Positions 34,292 through 44,367 are shown, numbered from the stretch's first letter. The stretch: DNA of 64,000 nucleotides from Microscilla marina ATCC 23134 (GCF_000169175.1 NZ_AAWS01000019.1:62001-126000), one strand, 5' to 3'. The notes: generated by a model not told the origin, from the sequence alone. Numbers and translations are program-made.

Positions 34292-36658
34292 ATGATAAAA
34301 AACTCTGGTGAAAACCACACAAATAGGTCATTTCGTCTGATAAAACTTATTAAGCGTTGCTGGAGGTATCGCCTGATAAGGCTGCCATTACTTGGGACAA
34401 TTGGAGCAATTGTGTTGTTTTTTATTCTACATTGGATATTCCCTTTGCGTGTAAAGATAGAGTACTCTCAATTGATGCTGGCAAAAAACGATCAGGTATT
34501 GCATGCGTTTTTAACCTCTGACGATAAGTGGCGGATGAAAACTGAGCTTGATGAAATTATTCCTAAACTCAAAAAAGCCATCGTATACAAAGAAGATAAA
34601 TATTTTTATAACCATTGGGGGGTAAACCCCATCGCTATAAGCAGGGCGTTGTTTAATAACATATTACAAGGACACAAAACATCGGGAGCGTCTACCATTA
34701 CAATGCAGGTAGCCCGGTTGCTCTCGCCCAAAAAGCGTACGTATGCCAACAAAGTGATTGAGATGTTCCGGGCGCTTCAGTTGGAGTGGAAATATTCAAA
34801 AGATGAAATATTGCAAATATACCTCAATCTGGTGCCTTATGGGGGCAATATAGAAGGAGTAAAAGCGGCCTCTTTGTTGTATTTTGGACGAATGCCCCAC
34901 CAATTGAGCCTTGCCCAAATCACTGCCTTGGCGATTATACCTAACCGCCCTACCTCTTGGGTAATAGGGCGCACCAACGAAGCTATAGTCAAAGCCCGCA
35001 ACAAATGGCTTAAGCGTTTTGGCAAGGCCAATATCTATGAGCCAAGGTTTATCAAAGCAGCACTGGAAGAGCAACTTCAGGCTACAAGAAGCGAAGCCCC
35101 ACACGAAGCCCAACACTTGGCGTATCGCTTACGTAGTCGTTATTCTACTGAATCGATCATTCGAACTACTATTGACAAATCTAAACAAGATAAAATACAA
35201 CAACTGGTAGCAAACTATGTACGTCGCCTTAAGGTAAAGGGTATTTACAATGCCTCGGTGTTGGTAATAAACAACCACACCAAGCAAGTAGAAGCTTATT
35301 TAGGTTCCCCGTTTTTTTATGATAAAAAACATGCGGGGCAGGTAGACGGAGTAAAAGCTGTACGTTCGCCAGGGAGTACCCTTAAGCCCTTGGTGTATGC
35401 CTTGGGTTTTGATCAGGGCAAGCTCACCCCTAAGTCTACAGTGGCCGATGTACCCATCAACTTGAATGGATACAGCCCCGAAAATTTTTACAAAAAATTT
35501 AATGGGATAGTCAATATAGAAACTTCTTTGGCAAACTCGCTCAATATTCCGGCTGTAAAAGCCCTTAAAATGATAGGGGTACATTATTTTATCAATAAGC
35601 TACGTGAGGCGAGGTTTGAACAAGTGGTAAAAGACGAGAAAAAGCTGGGGTACTCTATGATTTTAGGGGGATGTGGGGTTACGTTGGAAGAACTCACCAA
35701 CTTGTTTTCGGTATATAGCAATGGTGGGCGTTATACCAACTTATGTTATCTCAAAAGTGATACAATTACCACCAACCGAAAGTTGATTAGCTCTGCAGCA
35801 GCCTATGTAATTACCGAAAACCTGACCAAAGCCAATCGTCCTGACCTGCCTTCATCGTTTGAAAACACTATTCGTATTCCGAAAGTAGCCTGGAAAACAG
35901 GCACCTCTTATGGGCGGCGCGACGCCTGGAGTATAGGTTATAATGCCGCATACACCGTAGGTGTATGGGTGGGTAACTTTTCGGGCAATGGAGTCAAAAG
36001 CCTGGTAGGAGCAGAGGTGGCTACCCCTTTATTGTTTCAAGTGTTCAACGCTATTGACTATAACTCTAAAAAGGAATGGTTTAAAGCCCCCAAAGACTTA
36101 AAGGTTCGTTGGGTATGTGCCGAAACAGGTTTACCACCTAACAGTTTTTGCGAAAGTCAAGTCATAGACTATTACCTGCCATTGGTGTCTCCTACGCAAA
36201 AGTGTGACCATTTGAAAAAGGTTTTTGTATCGATCGATGGTAAAGAGTCTTACTGTGTGACGTGCCGAACCGAAGGTAAATTTAAAACGGTGCTTTATCC
36301 AAATCTTGCCCCTGAAATGGTGGCTTTTTATAATATGGAAGGCATTGCTTACCGCAAAATACCCCCGCATAACCCAAGGTGTACCAGGGTGTTTGAACAT
36401 CCTGCGCCAGTCATTAACTCTTTGTCGACAAATAAAGAGTATATTGTAGATCGTGATGATCCCCCTGAGCTAATGCTGACTTGTATAGCTCACAATGAGG
36501 TAAAAACTGTATATTGGTATATCAACGATCAGTTTTATAAGGCAGCAAGCCCCAACGATAAGGTGTTTTTTAAACCTACACGTGGTATGATCAAGGTATC
36601 ATGCAGCGACGATCAGGGCAAAAGTTCCAGTATTGGTATCAGGGTTTTGTATGAGTAG
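34292..36658 (+). CDS. pbpC: Penicillin-binding protein 1C (bifunctional peptidoglycan synthase)
   Basis: 788 residues. One membrane helix at about 33-51. The GT51 glycosyltransferase domain (about 85-250) has EDKYFYNHWG (E101) and the second Glu block GASTITMQVARLL. The transpeptidase domain (about 300-560) has the SxxK serine in SPGSTLKPLVYALG, SNGG as SxN and KTGTS as KTG. The C-terminus (about 700-788) is the BiPBP_C domain that separates PBP1C from PBP1A/1B. The family polymerises and cross-links peptidoglycan. No alpha-2-macroglobulin gene, the usual pbpC partner, is adjacent; a large LRR gene follows after 58 bp. Confidence 0.92.
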   Translation: MIKNSGENHTNRSFRLIKLIKRCWRYRLIRLPLLGTIGAIVLFFILHWIFPLRVKIEYSQLMLAKNDQVLHAFLTSDDKWRMKTELDEIIPKLKKAIVYKEDKYFYNHWGVNPIAISRALFNNILQGHKTSGASTITMQVARLLSPKKRTYANKVIEMFRALQLEWKYSKDEILQIYLNLVPYGGNIEGVKAASLLYFGRMPHQLSLAQITALAIIPNRPTSWVIGRTNEAIVKARNKWLKRFGKANIYEPRFIKAALEEQLQATRSEAPHEAQHLAYRLRSRYSTESIIRTTIDKSKQDKIQQLVANYVRRLKVKGIYNASVLVINNHTKQVEAYLGSPFFYDKKHAGQVDGVKAVRSPGSTLKPLVYALGFDQGKLTPKSTVADVPINLNGYSPENFYKKFNGIVNIETSLANSLNIPAVKALKMIGVHYFINKLREARFEQVVKDEKKLGYSMILGGCGVTLEELTNLFSVYSNGGRYTNLCYLKSDTITTNRKLISSAAAYVITENLTKANRPDLPSSFENTIRIPKVAWKTGTSYGRRDAWSIGYNAAYTVGVWVGNFSGNGVKSLVGAEVATPLLFQVFNAIDYNSKKEWFKAPKDLKVRWVCAETGLPPNSFCESQVIDYYLPLVSPTQKCDHLKKVFVSIDGKESYCVTCRTEGKFKTVLYPNLAPEMVAFYNMEGIAYRKIPPHNPRCTRVFEHPAPVINSLSTNKEYIVDRDDPPELMLTCIAHNEVKTVYWYINDQFYKAASPNDKVFFKPTRGMIKVSCSDDQGKSSSIGIRVLYE

Positions 36659-36716
36659 CTTTAGTGGCTTTATTATTGAAAAGAGGGTAAATGTGACTGT
36701 ATAACTATGATCAGCA

Positions 36717-38984
36717 ATGGATGCACAAGAAAAGAAGAATCTGCAAAAGCTTTTGTTGAGCGATGACCCTGCCAATGTGTTACTGGCTGTTCATTTGCTC
36801 TACTCTTATACTCTAGACGAAGATTTGTGGGCGGTTTTATTGTATATCCGCTTGAGCAATGCTTATGATAAAACCCTGACTCAGGAATTGTGGCGGTTGA
36901 TTGTGAATAAGATGCCAGCCAAGAAAGTAGAGAAAAACCTTCACTTTCAAATTCGTTTCCAACATGCCAGCGCCAATCACGAGCTAACTATGCTCACTAC
37001 TTTTCATCAAACAATCCCTCTTAACCTACAACTATGCATTGAACTGCTGCTGGGCAATGCTGTCCCTGAACCCTCTCCCGTAAAACTGATAGAATACGCT
37101 AACTTTTGTTTAGAGCACAACTTAGCCCCTCAAAATATCCCCTCTTTTCAGAACTGTGTTTACCTAAGGTTATACAATCAATACCATCATAGTGTATATG
37201 CTCATTCGTTGGATGGGTTGACGGTATTTACCAATCTTAAAGAACTGACCATTAATAAAAGTGTAAAGCTCTACTTACCCGATCAGCTTGATCAACTAAA
37301 GTACTTGGAAACGCTCTACTTGAATAACTGCTCGATAGATGAGTTTCCAAAAGTGATTTCACGCATTACTTCCTTAAAAAAACTACAGGTATACCATTGT
37401 GCTTTGCCAAATATTGATGAGAATATCAGTAACCTGGTAAATTTAGAAGAGTTAAGGATTGCTTCGGCCAGGCTGACTCAACTGCCCGTTAGCTTGGGTA
37501 AGTTGCCAGCCATAAAGTATTTGGAGGTATCTGGGGCATTATTGACCACCTTGCCCAATATACTGGGGCAATGCTTTAGCTTAGATCAGTTAAATGTAGC
37601 AAACAATGAAATAAGGGCGTTGCCTGATAGCTTAGGGCAGCTTACCCAGCTAAAAACGTTGGATGTAAGTAATAACCTGCTCAATAGACTGCCCAATAGC
37701 ATGACGGCTTGTAAGCTGCTTACAGTGCTTCATATTAAAAACAATCAGATAAAAACATTGCCTGCTGATATAGGTAAACTTGCTCATTTGACATCGTTCA
37801 ATGTAGAGCATAATCAACTAGGCAGTTTGCCTGAGAGTATTGCAGAGATAAGCACGTTGGGCAACTTGTTTTTGAATAACAACTACCTCACAAGCTTGCC
37901 CAAACAATTGGGACAACTTAGTTGCTTGACCATGTTGTATGTCAACAATAACCAACTTACTCAACTGCCCGAAAGTATGGTGAGGTTGGTAAACCTCAGG
38001 TATTTGTTGTTAAAGAGGAATAAACTCCGTATGCTGCCAAAGAATATTGGACAGTGGCGAAACTTAGAAGTAATCAATCTTAATCACAACCAGTTTGATC
38101 ATATACCCGAAACTTTGTTTGATTTGCCCAAGCTTCAGGGCGTAAATATTAGAAACAATCGAGTAGCCTTCATTCCTTCCAATGTAGGCAAGGCAACCAA
38201 TTTGCGCAACCTGAACGTGAGTGAAAACTGTATAAGAGTATTGCCTGCTTCCATAGGGAAACTGGGTACACACCTGGCAAGTTTACACTTGGCTAAAAAC
38301 CAATTGACTCAGGTACCTGAAGAAATTGGTAATTTGCTGCACTTAGTGACACTCGACCTAAGTCATAATCAACTTACTGAACTGCCAACAAGCATTACCC
38401 AACTAGAAAATCTACAGGAGCTTTATTTGAACAATAACCAGCTGAAGGCTTTACCTGCAGCACTTAGTCGGTTGAAAAACCTCCGGGTGTTGAAAGTAGA
38501 CCATAATCAATTGAAGGAATTGTCTAAAGGTTTAGATCAATTACCTTTTTTAAAGATATTGACTGCTGCACATAATCAACTGGAGACATTGCCTGTAAAC
38601 TTTACCCGTAGCAGCCAATTGCACCAGTTGGTGCTGTCACACAACCAGCTCAATGTATTGCCCAGTGATATGGGAGATTTGAATAATTTGGTTTTGTTAG
38701 ATTTGCAGGGGAATGTACTGACTGACTTACCAGAAAGTCTGAAGCAGTGCCGAAAACTAAAAAAGTTATTGCTCAATGACAATCAGTTGAAAAGTATAAA
38801 GGTAGAGGGGTGGCAGGAGCTTCAGTACCTGGCATTGAAAAATAACCAAATTGCTGTTTTGCCCGAAAACCTGCACCAGTTGATAGGGCTTAGAACCTTG
38901 TATTTGAATAACAACCCCATTACAGCCATAGGAAAGAAAAGCCTACAGAAATTATTTAGAAAGCACACCAACGTATTGGTGTAA
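36717..38984 (+). CDS. Large cytoplasmic leucine-rich-repeat protein
   Basis: 755 residues, no signal peptide or membrane segment. Residues 1-130 are a non-repetitive helical cap of unknown type. From about 150 to 745 there are over twenty LRRs of mostly 23 residues with the consensus LPxxIGxLxxLxxLxLxxNQLxx, for example LDLSHNQLTELPTSI and LYLNNNQLKALPAAL. This is the bacterial/plant-like Ras-of-complex-type LRR; no ROC GTPase or kinase domain is attached. Probably a protein-binding scaffold. It may share a transcript with pbpC (58 bp upstream). Confidence 0.88.
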   Translation: MDAQEKKNLQKLLLSDDPANVLLAVHLLYSYTLDEDLWAVLLYIRLSNAYDKTLTQELWRLIVNKMPAKKVEKNLHFQIRFQHASANHELTMLTTFHQTIPLNLQLCIELLLGNAVPEPSPVKLIEYANFCLEHNLAPQNIPSFQNCVYLRLYNQYHHSVYAHSLDGLTVFTNLKELTINKSVKLYLPDQLDQLKYLETLYLNNCSIDEFPKVISRITSLKKLQVYHCALPNIDENISNLVNLEELRIASARLTQLPVSLGKLPAIKYLEVSGALLTTLPNILGQCFSLDQLNVANNEIRALPDSLGQLTQLKTLDVSNNLLNRLPNSMTACKLLTVLHIKNNQIKTLPADIGKLAHLTSFNVEHNQLGSLPESIAEISTLGNLFLNNNYLTSLPKQLGQLSCLTMLYVNNNQLTQLPESMVRLVNLRYLLLKRNKLRMLPKNIGQWRNLEVINLNHNQFDHIPETLFDLPKLQGVNIRNNRVAFIPSNVGKATNLRNLNVSENCIRVLPASIGKLGTHLASLHLAKNQLTQVPEEIGNLLHLVTLDLSHNQLTELPTSITQLENLQELYLNNNQLKALPAALSRLKNLRVLKVDHNQLKELSKGLDQLPFLKILTAAHNQLETLPVNFTRSSQLHQLVLSHNQLNVLPSDMGDLNNLVLLDLQGNVLTDLPESLKQCRKLKKLLLNDNQLKSIKVEGWQELQYLALKNNQIAVLPENLHQLIGLRTLYLNNNPITAIGKKSLQKLFRKHTNVLV

Positions 38985-38990
38985 GAACAT

Positions 38991-39028
38991 AAAAAAAGTG
39001 GCTAACTGTGCAGTTAGCCACTTTTTTT
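38991..39028. terminator. Bidirectional terminator between LRR and thioredoxin-like genes
   Basis: AAAAAAAGTGGCTAACTG and CAGTTAGCCACTTTTTTT pair perfectly around TG. It directly abuts the stop of the minus-strand gene and follows the LRR stop by 6 bp, so it serves both converging genes. Confidence 0.9.
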
Positions 39029-39900
39029 TATTTTTTCTTATCAAACTGTTTTTGTAACTTTTCGATGATTTTTTCTGATTTGGTCTTGGGCATTACCGGA
39101 TCAAGCTTACGCAAAACACTAAATAGTTGCTGCAATGCTTTAGTATCTTTTTGCTTAAACGATTGTTCATATAAATTGTCTAGTATACCTACAGCTACAT
39201 TAATGGCACGGTTGCCATATTCATCTTTGAAGTCTTGAGTATGGGCAAGAAAGTACTTAAACTCTCTAGACTCAGGGTCGCGGGTATAAGACGTCATAAT
39301 TTTGAACACATTTTTGTCATACAGCAACTCTTTATCGGTTACTTTTTTGAAGTAATTTTTTGCTACACTTGCTTCGGCATTATCTACAGCAGCCAGGTAT
39401 TTAGTCAAAAACTCCTTACTACGATCCCCTTTTGCAAATTTTTCGTGTAAAGCAGGAATCTCCAGAGCACTTTTACCTACTTCAATAAATTCGGTAGGTT
39501 TCATATACCCTAGTTTTTTGTACACCAATTTACCCTCACCGTCTACAAACAAGTAAGTAGGCATGGCAGTCACTTTGTATTTAGACGCAATAGGGCGTCC
39601 CGTCGTAGAGTCTACATCAATTTTTACTGGAATAAAATTTTTGTTGTAATAATCGCCTACTTCTTTTTTAGTGAATACATTTTTGTCCATCATTTTGCAG
39701 GGGCCACACCAAGTGGCGTAAGCATCTATAAAAAGTAATTTTTTTGTCTTTTTGGCTTTTGCCAAAGCTTCGTCCCAACTGCCTTTAAAAAACTGAATGC
39801 CTTGCTTATCTTCTGTAATAGGGTCTTGGGCTATAGCCAATTGGCTGACTGTAACCAAGACAATGACTAATAGGAGTGAGTTTTGAATAGTTCTTTTCAT
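39028..39900 (-). CDS. Exported thioredoxin-like protein
   Basis: 290 residues. Signal peptide about 1-24 (LLLVIVLVTVSQLAIAQ). The thioredoxin fold (about 30-150) has WCGPC with C65 and C68 and the cis-Pro in VTAMPTYLFVDGEGK. The last 140 residues are helical and unassigned. Likely a periplasmic disulfide reductase or a redox partner of envelope proteins. Family resemblance is to the DUF255-like/thioredoxin_7 group often found in Bacteroidota. Monocistronic. Confidence 0.85.
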   Translation of the reverse strand: MKRTIQNSLLLVIVLVTVSQLAIAQDPITEDKQGIQFFKGSWDEALAKAKKTKKLLFIDAYATWCGPCKMMDKNVFTKKEVGDYYNKNFIPVKIDVDSTTGRPIASKYKVTAMPTYLFVDGEGKLVYKKLGYMKPTEFIEVGKSALEIPALHEKFAKGDRSKEFLTKYLAAVDNAEASVAKNYFKKVTDKELLYDKNVFKIMTSYTRDPESREFKYFLAHTQDFKDEYGNRAINVAVGILDNLYEQSFKQKDTKALQQLFSVLRKLDPVMPKTKSEKIIEKLQKQFDKKK

Positions 39901-40138
39901 AATAGAGTAAAATTAAAAATATGCAACCAAATGCCTCACTTGAGTCTTTGGTTTTTTAACACTTTATTAATTATAAGTACCGGGGCAGATTGCTTGCGGC
40001 TACTTAATAATGATTATTTAAAAGAAAACGTGTATACGAAGTGCAAAAGTGTGGCTATCGCCAAACTATGCCTTTATTAATTTGATAAACAGACTTTCAA
40101 GACCTAAAGTTTAGGTAAGAGTGGCTAATAACATTTTA

Positions 40139-41872
40139 TTAATGCTTTTTGGTGCGGGCAAAAGTTCGTTTGCGGACTTGAAACCAAACCAAACCAAACA
40201 ATACGATCAACAAAGGGGGCACCAGCATATTGAACCACTGCCATTTAGTACCATCTTCTTCTATTCTTAGCTTGTCTAGCGGGCGCAAAGTGATTTCTCG
40301 GTTCTTGGCTTCAATCAGGTTACTCTCATTGACCATGTATTCTATCACATTGACCACAAAGTCGCGGTTTTCAAAGAATACCTTGTTTTTTCCTATATAA
40401 CCTATCCCCAATTGAGTAGGAACTACTTGTTTTTTAGGGTTAATACGGGCGCCATTACGGATAAAGTCCCCATCACTACATACAAACACCTGGGTAGGTT
40501 GGCTCTGGTCTTTTTTTAGTTTTTTGTGTTTTTCCCGGTAGGGGTATTTGGTAGGTACTGGCTGTCCGGCAAACATAGATTTGAAGCTGCCCTCGAGCAT
40601 ATACGCTACAGGCAAGTGTTTTTGGGTATACTGGTTTGGGTCAGGTTTTTTTTGTGCCTCATTGTACACTATTAAGGCAGGAGTTTTTCGTGTCTTCGAG
40701 TATTTAGAGGTGAGCAATAAAGGCGTTTTCTTTATCCCGTTTGCTTTTACAGTGTCTATAGTACTGGCCATTTTTAGCTCTACCATTCCTATGTTTTTAG
40801 TCGCCAGGTGTTTACCAAACTGATTGATAAAAGGTTGGTAAGTCCAACGTACTGGTTGGAAGTTAGGACGATTGCCCATATTGCCTATATTCATAGGAAT
40901 AGAACTGCTCTGTAAATCCATTATGAGGTCACTATTGAGGCGTACCCCGTATCTAAACAACAAGTCGGTAAGGTTATGTTTGTAAGGAAAAGTAAAAGAG
41001 CCAGTGCCTCTCATTACACTGTCCATGTGTACCCCCACGGCATCTACAAAAAACAAGGCTTTACCCCCGTTCATAATATATTGGTCTAGCTTGTACTTAT
41101 CTACCCGCGAAAAAGCACTGTCTGGCTTTGCCAACACCACCGCATCCAGGGTAGAGTCAATTATCTCGCTGTAGGGCAAGTTTACCCGGTATATTTGGTA
41201 GTTTTTAAGCTTGAGCGCACTCTGAAGGTCAGCTACCCGCAAAGGATTTAGCTCGCCGTGCCCCTCAAGAAAACCTATACGTTTTTTGCGACTGCCTGTA
41301 ATCTTTTGAATTGCCGATACCAGATTAAATTCTACATTTTCGATAGACTGCTTAATCATTTGTTGCTCTGCAACGGCGTTGCGGTTGCGGTGTTCATAAA
41401 TATTTTTGAGCAGGATGGTACCCATTTCATACTGTTTGTAAAAAATCAACGCTCCCGGATACACTGCTTTTACAGTACGGGCATCTTTTTTATTGGCTTC
41501 TACTGAGGTAGGGCGTACTCCTTTTACTGCAAGGCTATCCAGAAAAGCCTTGCCTTTTTTGCGGTCGCTAAAATCAAATGGGTTTACAAAACGGTATTTG
41601 AGCTTATTGCCTGCATATATCTTAAACTCATTGAGTGTTTCACGAATAGCTGTCTGCAAGCGTTTGTAGTCAGGAGGAAGTTCGCCTTCAAGGTATACAT
41701 TGATAGACACCTCGTCGGGTAGGTTTTTTAAAAATTTTTTGGTGGCAGACGAAATGGTGTACCGTTTTTCTTCGGTAAGGTCCAGGCGGAAGAAAAATTG
41801 TCCCGCAACCAGGTTCAATACCAGGATGACAGCCAACCCTATAGCAAATTGTATTAGATGTTTTGAACGCAT
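40139..41872 (-). CDS. gldG: Gliding-motility ABC-transporter-associated protein GldG
   Basis: 577 residues. One N-terminal helix (about 8-27), a large extracytoplasmic part, and one C-terminal helix (about 548-567). The opening FFRLDLTEEKRYTISSATKKFLKNL and LEGELPPDYKRLQ blocks, IGFLEGHGEL, and GKALFFVDAVGV are typical of GldG/ABC-2 auxiliary proteins (PF09822 type). In Flavobacterium gldF and gldG are adjacent and the pair with GldA supports gliding motility. Here neither gldF nor gldA is next to it: downstream is the thioredoxin-like gene and upstream a 300-bp repeat-bearing gap. A TATATTTG box at 41953-41946 may be its -7 element. Confidence 0.88.
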   Translation of the reverse strand: MRSKHLIQFAIGLAVILVLNLVAGQFFFRLDLTEEKRYTISSATKKFLKNLPDEVSINVYLEGELPPDYKRLQTAIRETLNEFKIYAGNKLKYRFVNPFDFSDRKKGKAFLDSLAVKGVRPTSVEANKKDARTVKAVYPGALIFYKQYEMGTILLKNIYEHRNRNAVAEQQMIKQSIENVEFNLVSAIQKITGSRKKRIGFLEGHGELNPLRVADLQSALKLKNYQIYRVNLPYSEIIDSTLDAVVLAKPDSAFSRVDKYKLDQYIMNGGKALFFVDAVGVHMDSVMRGTGSFTFPYKHNLTDLLFRYGVRLNSDLIMDLQSSSIPMNIGNMGNRPNFQPVRWTYQPFINQFGKHLATKNIGMVELKMASTIDTVKANGIKKTPLLLTSKYSKTRKTPALIVYNEAQKKPDPNQYTQKHLPVAYMLEGSFKSMFAGQPVPTKYPYREKHKKLKKDQSQPTQVFVCSDGDFIRNGARINPKKQVVPTQLGIGYIGKNKVFFENRDFVVNVIEYMVNESNLIEAKNREITLRPLDKLRIEEDGTKWQWFNMLVPPLLIVLFGLVWFQVRKRTFARTKKH

Positions 41873-42047
41873 ACAATAATCTCAAACAATGATTTTTACA
41901 TAAAGTGTTTTTGATAACGTGATCAAGCACTTTTTTGTATTTGTACAAATATAATCTTTTTTGATCTTGCCCTAAGAAACTGCCTTTTTTTTTAACAAAT
42001 TTGTGTCAAACAGTATTCTTATTGAACATGTTTACGGTTTATGCTTT

Positions 42048-42074
42048 GAAATCAAAAATTTAATTTTTGATTTC
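42048..42074. repeat. 27-bp perfect palindrome
   Basis: GAAATCAAAAATT-T-AATTTTTGATTTC. It lies 5 bp before an R5 element in the divergent region between gldG and the lipoprotein pair and may be the left part of that element. Confidence 0.6.
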
Positions 42075-42078
42075 AGGC

Positions 42079-42131
42079 GAGGCGTGTAAGACGGAGTTTA
42101 GCAACGCTAAATGAGTATTTACACAACGAAG
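42079..42131 (+). repeat. R5 hairpin element, copy 2
   Basis: GAGGC, then GTGTAA...GTT, the core TAGCAACGCTA, then AAT...TTTACAC, then AACGAAG. The stem is GTGTAA/TTTACAC here instead of the poly-T/GCCC stem of the copy at 28196, while the constant blocks are unchanged. Confidence 0.7.
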
Positions 42132-42189
42132 CATGTAATCAAAAAGCTAGTTTTGAATCATTTGGAGAAACCTTAAACAAGCTCATTGT

Positions 42190-42735
42190 ATGAAAACCCT
42201 ACTATGTGTGGTTACTGGGATGCTATTGTGGAGCTGCCAGGCTAAAAAGCTGAGTCAGCGAGAGGTGACTATCTATCAAACCCTGCGTGAAGCTGCCCAA
42301 CAACAACGCCAGGATGTACACTATTTTATCCGACAAGCCCCTGACTCGCTGGAGCAGGTATACCAATTAATTGTAAAAAAAGCCACTGCTATAGACCAGG
42401 CATTGGTAGCTTTGAACGATACATTGGTGCAACAGGCTGGCAAGGGAGTAGATGCCCAAACCCAAGCACCCAAACAAGCCTATGAAATCACCCAAACCCA
42501 CCAAATACTTAAGCCTAAGTTGGGGCAGTTAAACCAAACATTGAGGCAGTATAATGAGTTTTTGAAAATGAAGGCAAAAGGGGTGCCTGTGCCCGATCTT
42601 AAGGTGTATGACGAAAAGTTGTACAGTCGTTATTTTGAAGGCGCACACTTGATGCAATGCTTGCATATGTTGCAGCAAATAAGAAATGATGTATGGTTTA
42701 ACGCCAACCTGGTGAGTCAACGGTTGAGCTATTAA
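42190..42735 (+). CDS. Hypothetical lipoprotein, first of a pair
   Basis: 181 residues. Lipoprotein signal LLCVVTGMLLWSC with lipobox Cys 16. The rest is helical and Gln-rich (REAAQQQRQDVHYFIRQ, LKPKLGQLNQTLRQYNEF), without a known family. It resembles the next gene in general layout (lipobox, helical His/Gln-rich body of similar size, and a terminal block rich in LLQIK/LQQIR-like sequence), so the two may be distant paralogues. Spacing 7 bp to the next gene; with the AraC-type regulator they form a probable three-gene operon. Confidence 0.6.
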   Translation: MKTLLCVVTGMLLWSCQAKKLSQREVTIYQTLREAAQQQRQDVHYFIRQAPDSLEQVYQLIVKKATAIDQALVALNDTLVQQAGKGVDAQTQAPKQAYEITQTHQILKPKLGQLNQTLRQYNEFLKMKAKGVPVPDLKVYDEKLYSRYFEGAHLMQCLHMLQQIRNDVWFNANLVSQRLSY

Positions 42736-42742
42736 CGAAACA

Positions 42743-43375
42743 ATGAGCTATTTTTCCAGATGGATTGCCTGTATGTTGGGAGGGATTTTTTGCCTCAGTA
42801 GCTGCAGCAATGCCAACAAACCCTTGAACCCGGCACGGGAACAAAAAATACTCGAAACTTTGCAACAACGCAGTCATTGGTGGCACCAAGAGCACAAGTG
42901 GTTTGTAAACAATCTAAAACAGCACCCCAACCATCCGGCTAAAGCCCAACTACCTGCCATTGAGAAATTGCTGAATCACACCCACGAACTGGTAGAGTAT
43001 ATAGAGCGGGTAAAAGCCGATTTGGTCAGGGTGATTGGTAAAAATAAACACCCTGAAACCGGGTTGCCTGTACACCTCAACAAAAAACCTGAAGTAGGGC
43101 GTTTTTTCAAATACTTTGAGTCTGAGTTTCATGCCAACTATTCGTTGTATTATACCCAGCTCAATCAACAACTAACGGTTGCCCGTAAGCCTACAGTGGC
43201 CAATAGGTTTGGTGGGGCAAACGGGCTTGACAACTATGAAGCAGCCTTTGGTGATACTGCGCTTATAGAAGCTCTACAAACCTTGGTTTTGTTACAGATC
43301 AAGGCTTTCGAAGACGCACGCCTTTTATGGAAAGATGCCGGGTTTGATCACCGGAACTTTGAGCCTGCATTGTGA
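42743..43375 (+). CDS. Hypothetical lipoprotein, second of a pair
   Basis: 210 residues with a lipoprotein signal (WIACMLGGIFCLSSC, Cys 21). Helical body with LQQRSHWWHQEHKWFVNNL and a middle block FKYFESEFHANYSLYYTQLNQQL. No family recognised. Lies between the first lipoprotein (7-bp gap) and an AraC-type regulator (21-bp gap), which suggests surface or periplasmic function under that regulator or in the same response. Confidence 0.6.
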   Translation: MSYFSRWIACMLGGIFCLSSCSNANKPLNPAREQKILETLQQRSHWWHQEHKWFVNNLKQHPNHPAKAQLPAIEKLLNHTHELVEYIERVKADLVRVIGKNKHPETGLPVHLNKKPEVGRFFKYFESEFHANYSLYYTQLNQQLTVARKPTVANRFGGANGLDNYEAAFGDTALIEALQTLVLLQIKAFEDARLLWKDAGFDHRNFEPAL

Positions 43376-43396
43376 AACACTTTTAGAACAAGTTTT

Positions 43397-44275
43397 ATGA
43401 AAAACACCCCCAAAAAACTACCTGTCCTGTGCATCGAGCAGTTTAAGAACGACAAGCCCTATTTGCCTTATTTTTATATCAAGAAGTTTGAAGAGCACGT
43501 GCGTGACTACGATTTTATCAGCAAGTCGCATCGCCACGACTTCTTTTTTATGGTCTACTTTACCCAAGGTACGGGTACTCATACCATCGATTTTGTAACT
43601 TACCCCATCCAGCCTGGTCAGGTGTTTTTTATGTCTCCAGCGCAGGTACATTCCTGGGAGCTCTCGGCAGACATAGATGGCTTTGTGGTGTTTTTCAGTG
43701 CTGAGTTCTACCTCAAAGACTTTGCGCAACACAAGTTATTTAATTTTCCGTTTTTTAATACTACCCAATACCAACCCTTGTTAGAGCTACCTGTTTCGCA
43801 CACGACCATGGTTTCTCAAATATTTGAAGAAATGTATGTCGAGTTTAGACAACAAGCCAAACAAGTAGACGAAGCATTGCAGTCTTACCTCAATATTTTG
43901 CTGGTCAAGCTTTCGCGCATTTATCAGCAACACACCGCTTCCAACATTTCCGGACACTTGATGCATCAAATCAGGCAGTTAGAAATGCTCATCAATGAGC
44001 ATTATATACAAGAAAAAAGTGTACAGGCTTACGCCAAAATGATGCACCTGTCGGTAAAACAACTCAACCACATCAGCAAAACAGCCCTCAATAAGTCTAC
44101 CTCAGAGCTTATTCAAGACCGGGTGGTGTTAGAAGCCAAACGTTTGTTGGTGCATTCTGACTGGACGATTGCTCAGATAGGAGCATACCTGGAGTATTTT
44201 GACAATGCGTACTTTGCCCGGTTTTTCAAAAAAGTGACGGGGCTTACTCCTGACCAGTTTCGTAAAGCGGTCTGA
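43397..44275 (+). CDS. AraC-family transcriptional regulator
   Basis: 292 residues. N-terminal cupin-like ligand domain (about 35-140) with SHRHDFFFMVYFTQGTG and PGQVFFMSPAQVHSW. C-terminal double helix-turn-helix (about 190-290): SVQAYAKMMHLSVKQLNHISK and WTIAQIGAYLEYFDNAYFARFFKKVTGLTPDQFRK, in which YF-xFFK-TG-TP-FR is the AraC signature. Ligand unknown. Probably co-transcribed with the two upstream lipoprotein genes. Confidence 0.9.
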   Translation: MKNTPKKLPVLCIEQFKNDKPYLPYFYIKKFEEHVRDYDFISKSHRHDFFFMVYFTQGTGTHTIDFVTYPIQPGQVFFMSPAQVHSWELSADIDGFVVFFSAEFYLKDFAQHKLFNFPFFNTTQYQPLLELPVSHTTMVSQIFEEMYVEFRQQAKQVDEALQSYLNILLVKLSRIYQQHTASNISGHLMHQIRQLEMLINEHYIQEKSVQAYAKMMHLSVKQLNHISKTALNKSTSELIQDRVVLEAKRLLVHSDWTIAQIGAYLEYFDNAYFARFFKKVTGLTPDQFRKAV

Positions 44276-44327
44276 TTTGTACCACAAAAACCGCCATTTG
44301 TCCAGCCAATTGCCTCAGGCGTATCAT

Positions 44328-44335
44328 TAACTTTG
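44328..44335 (+). promoter_or_regulatory. Possible -7 box before the DUF983 gene
   Basis: TAACTTTG matches TAnnTTTG, 32 bp before the ATG at 44368. No TTG at a 20-bp distance, so only half of a promoter is visible. Confidence 0.4.
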
Positions 44336-44367
44336 TAGCCATAAATATTAACAAACAGGAGCGCATT

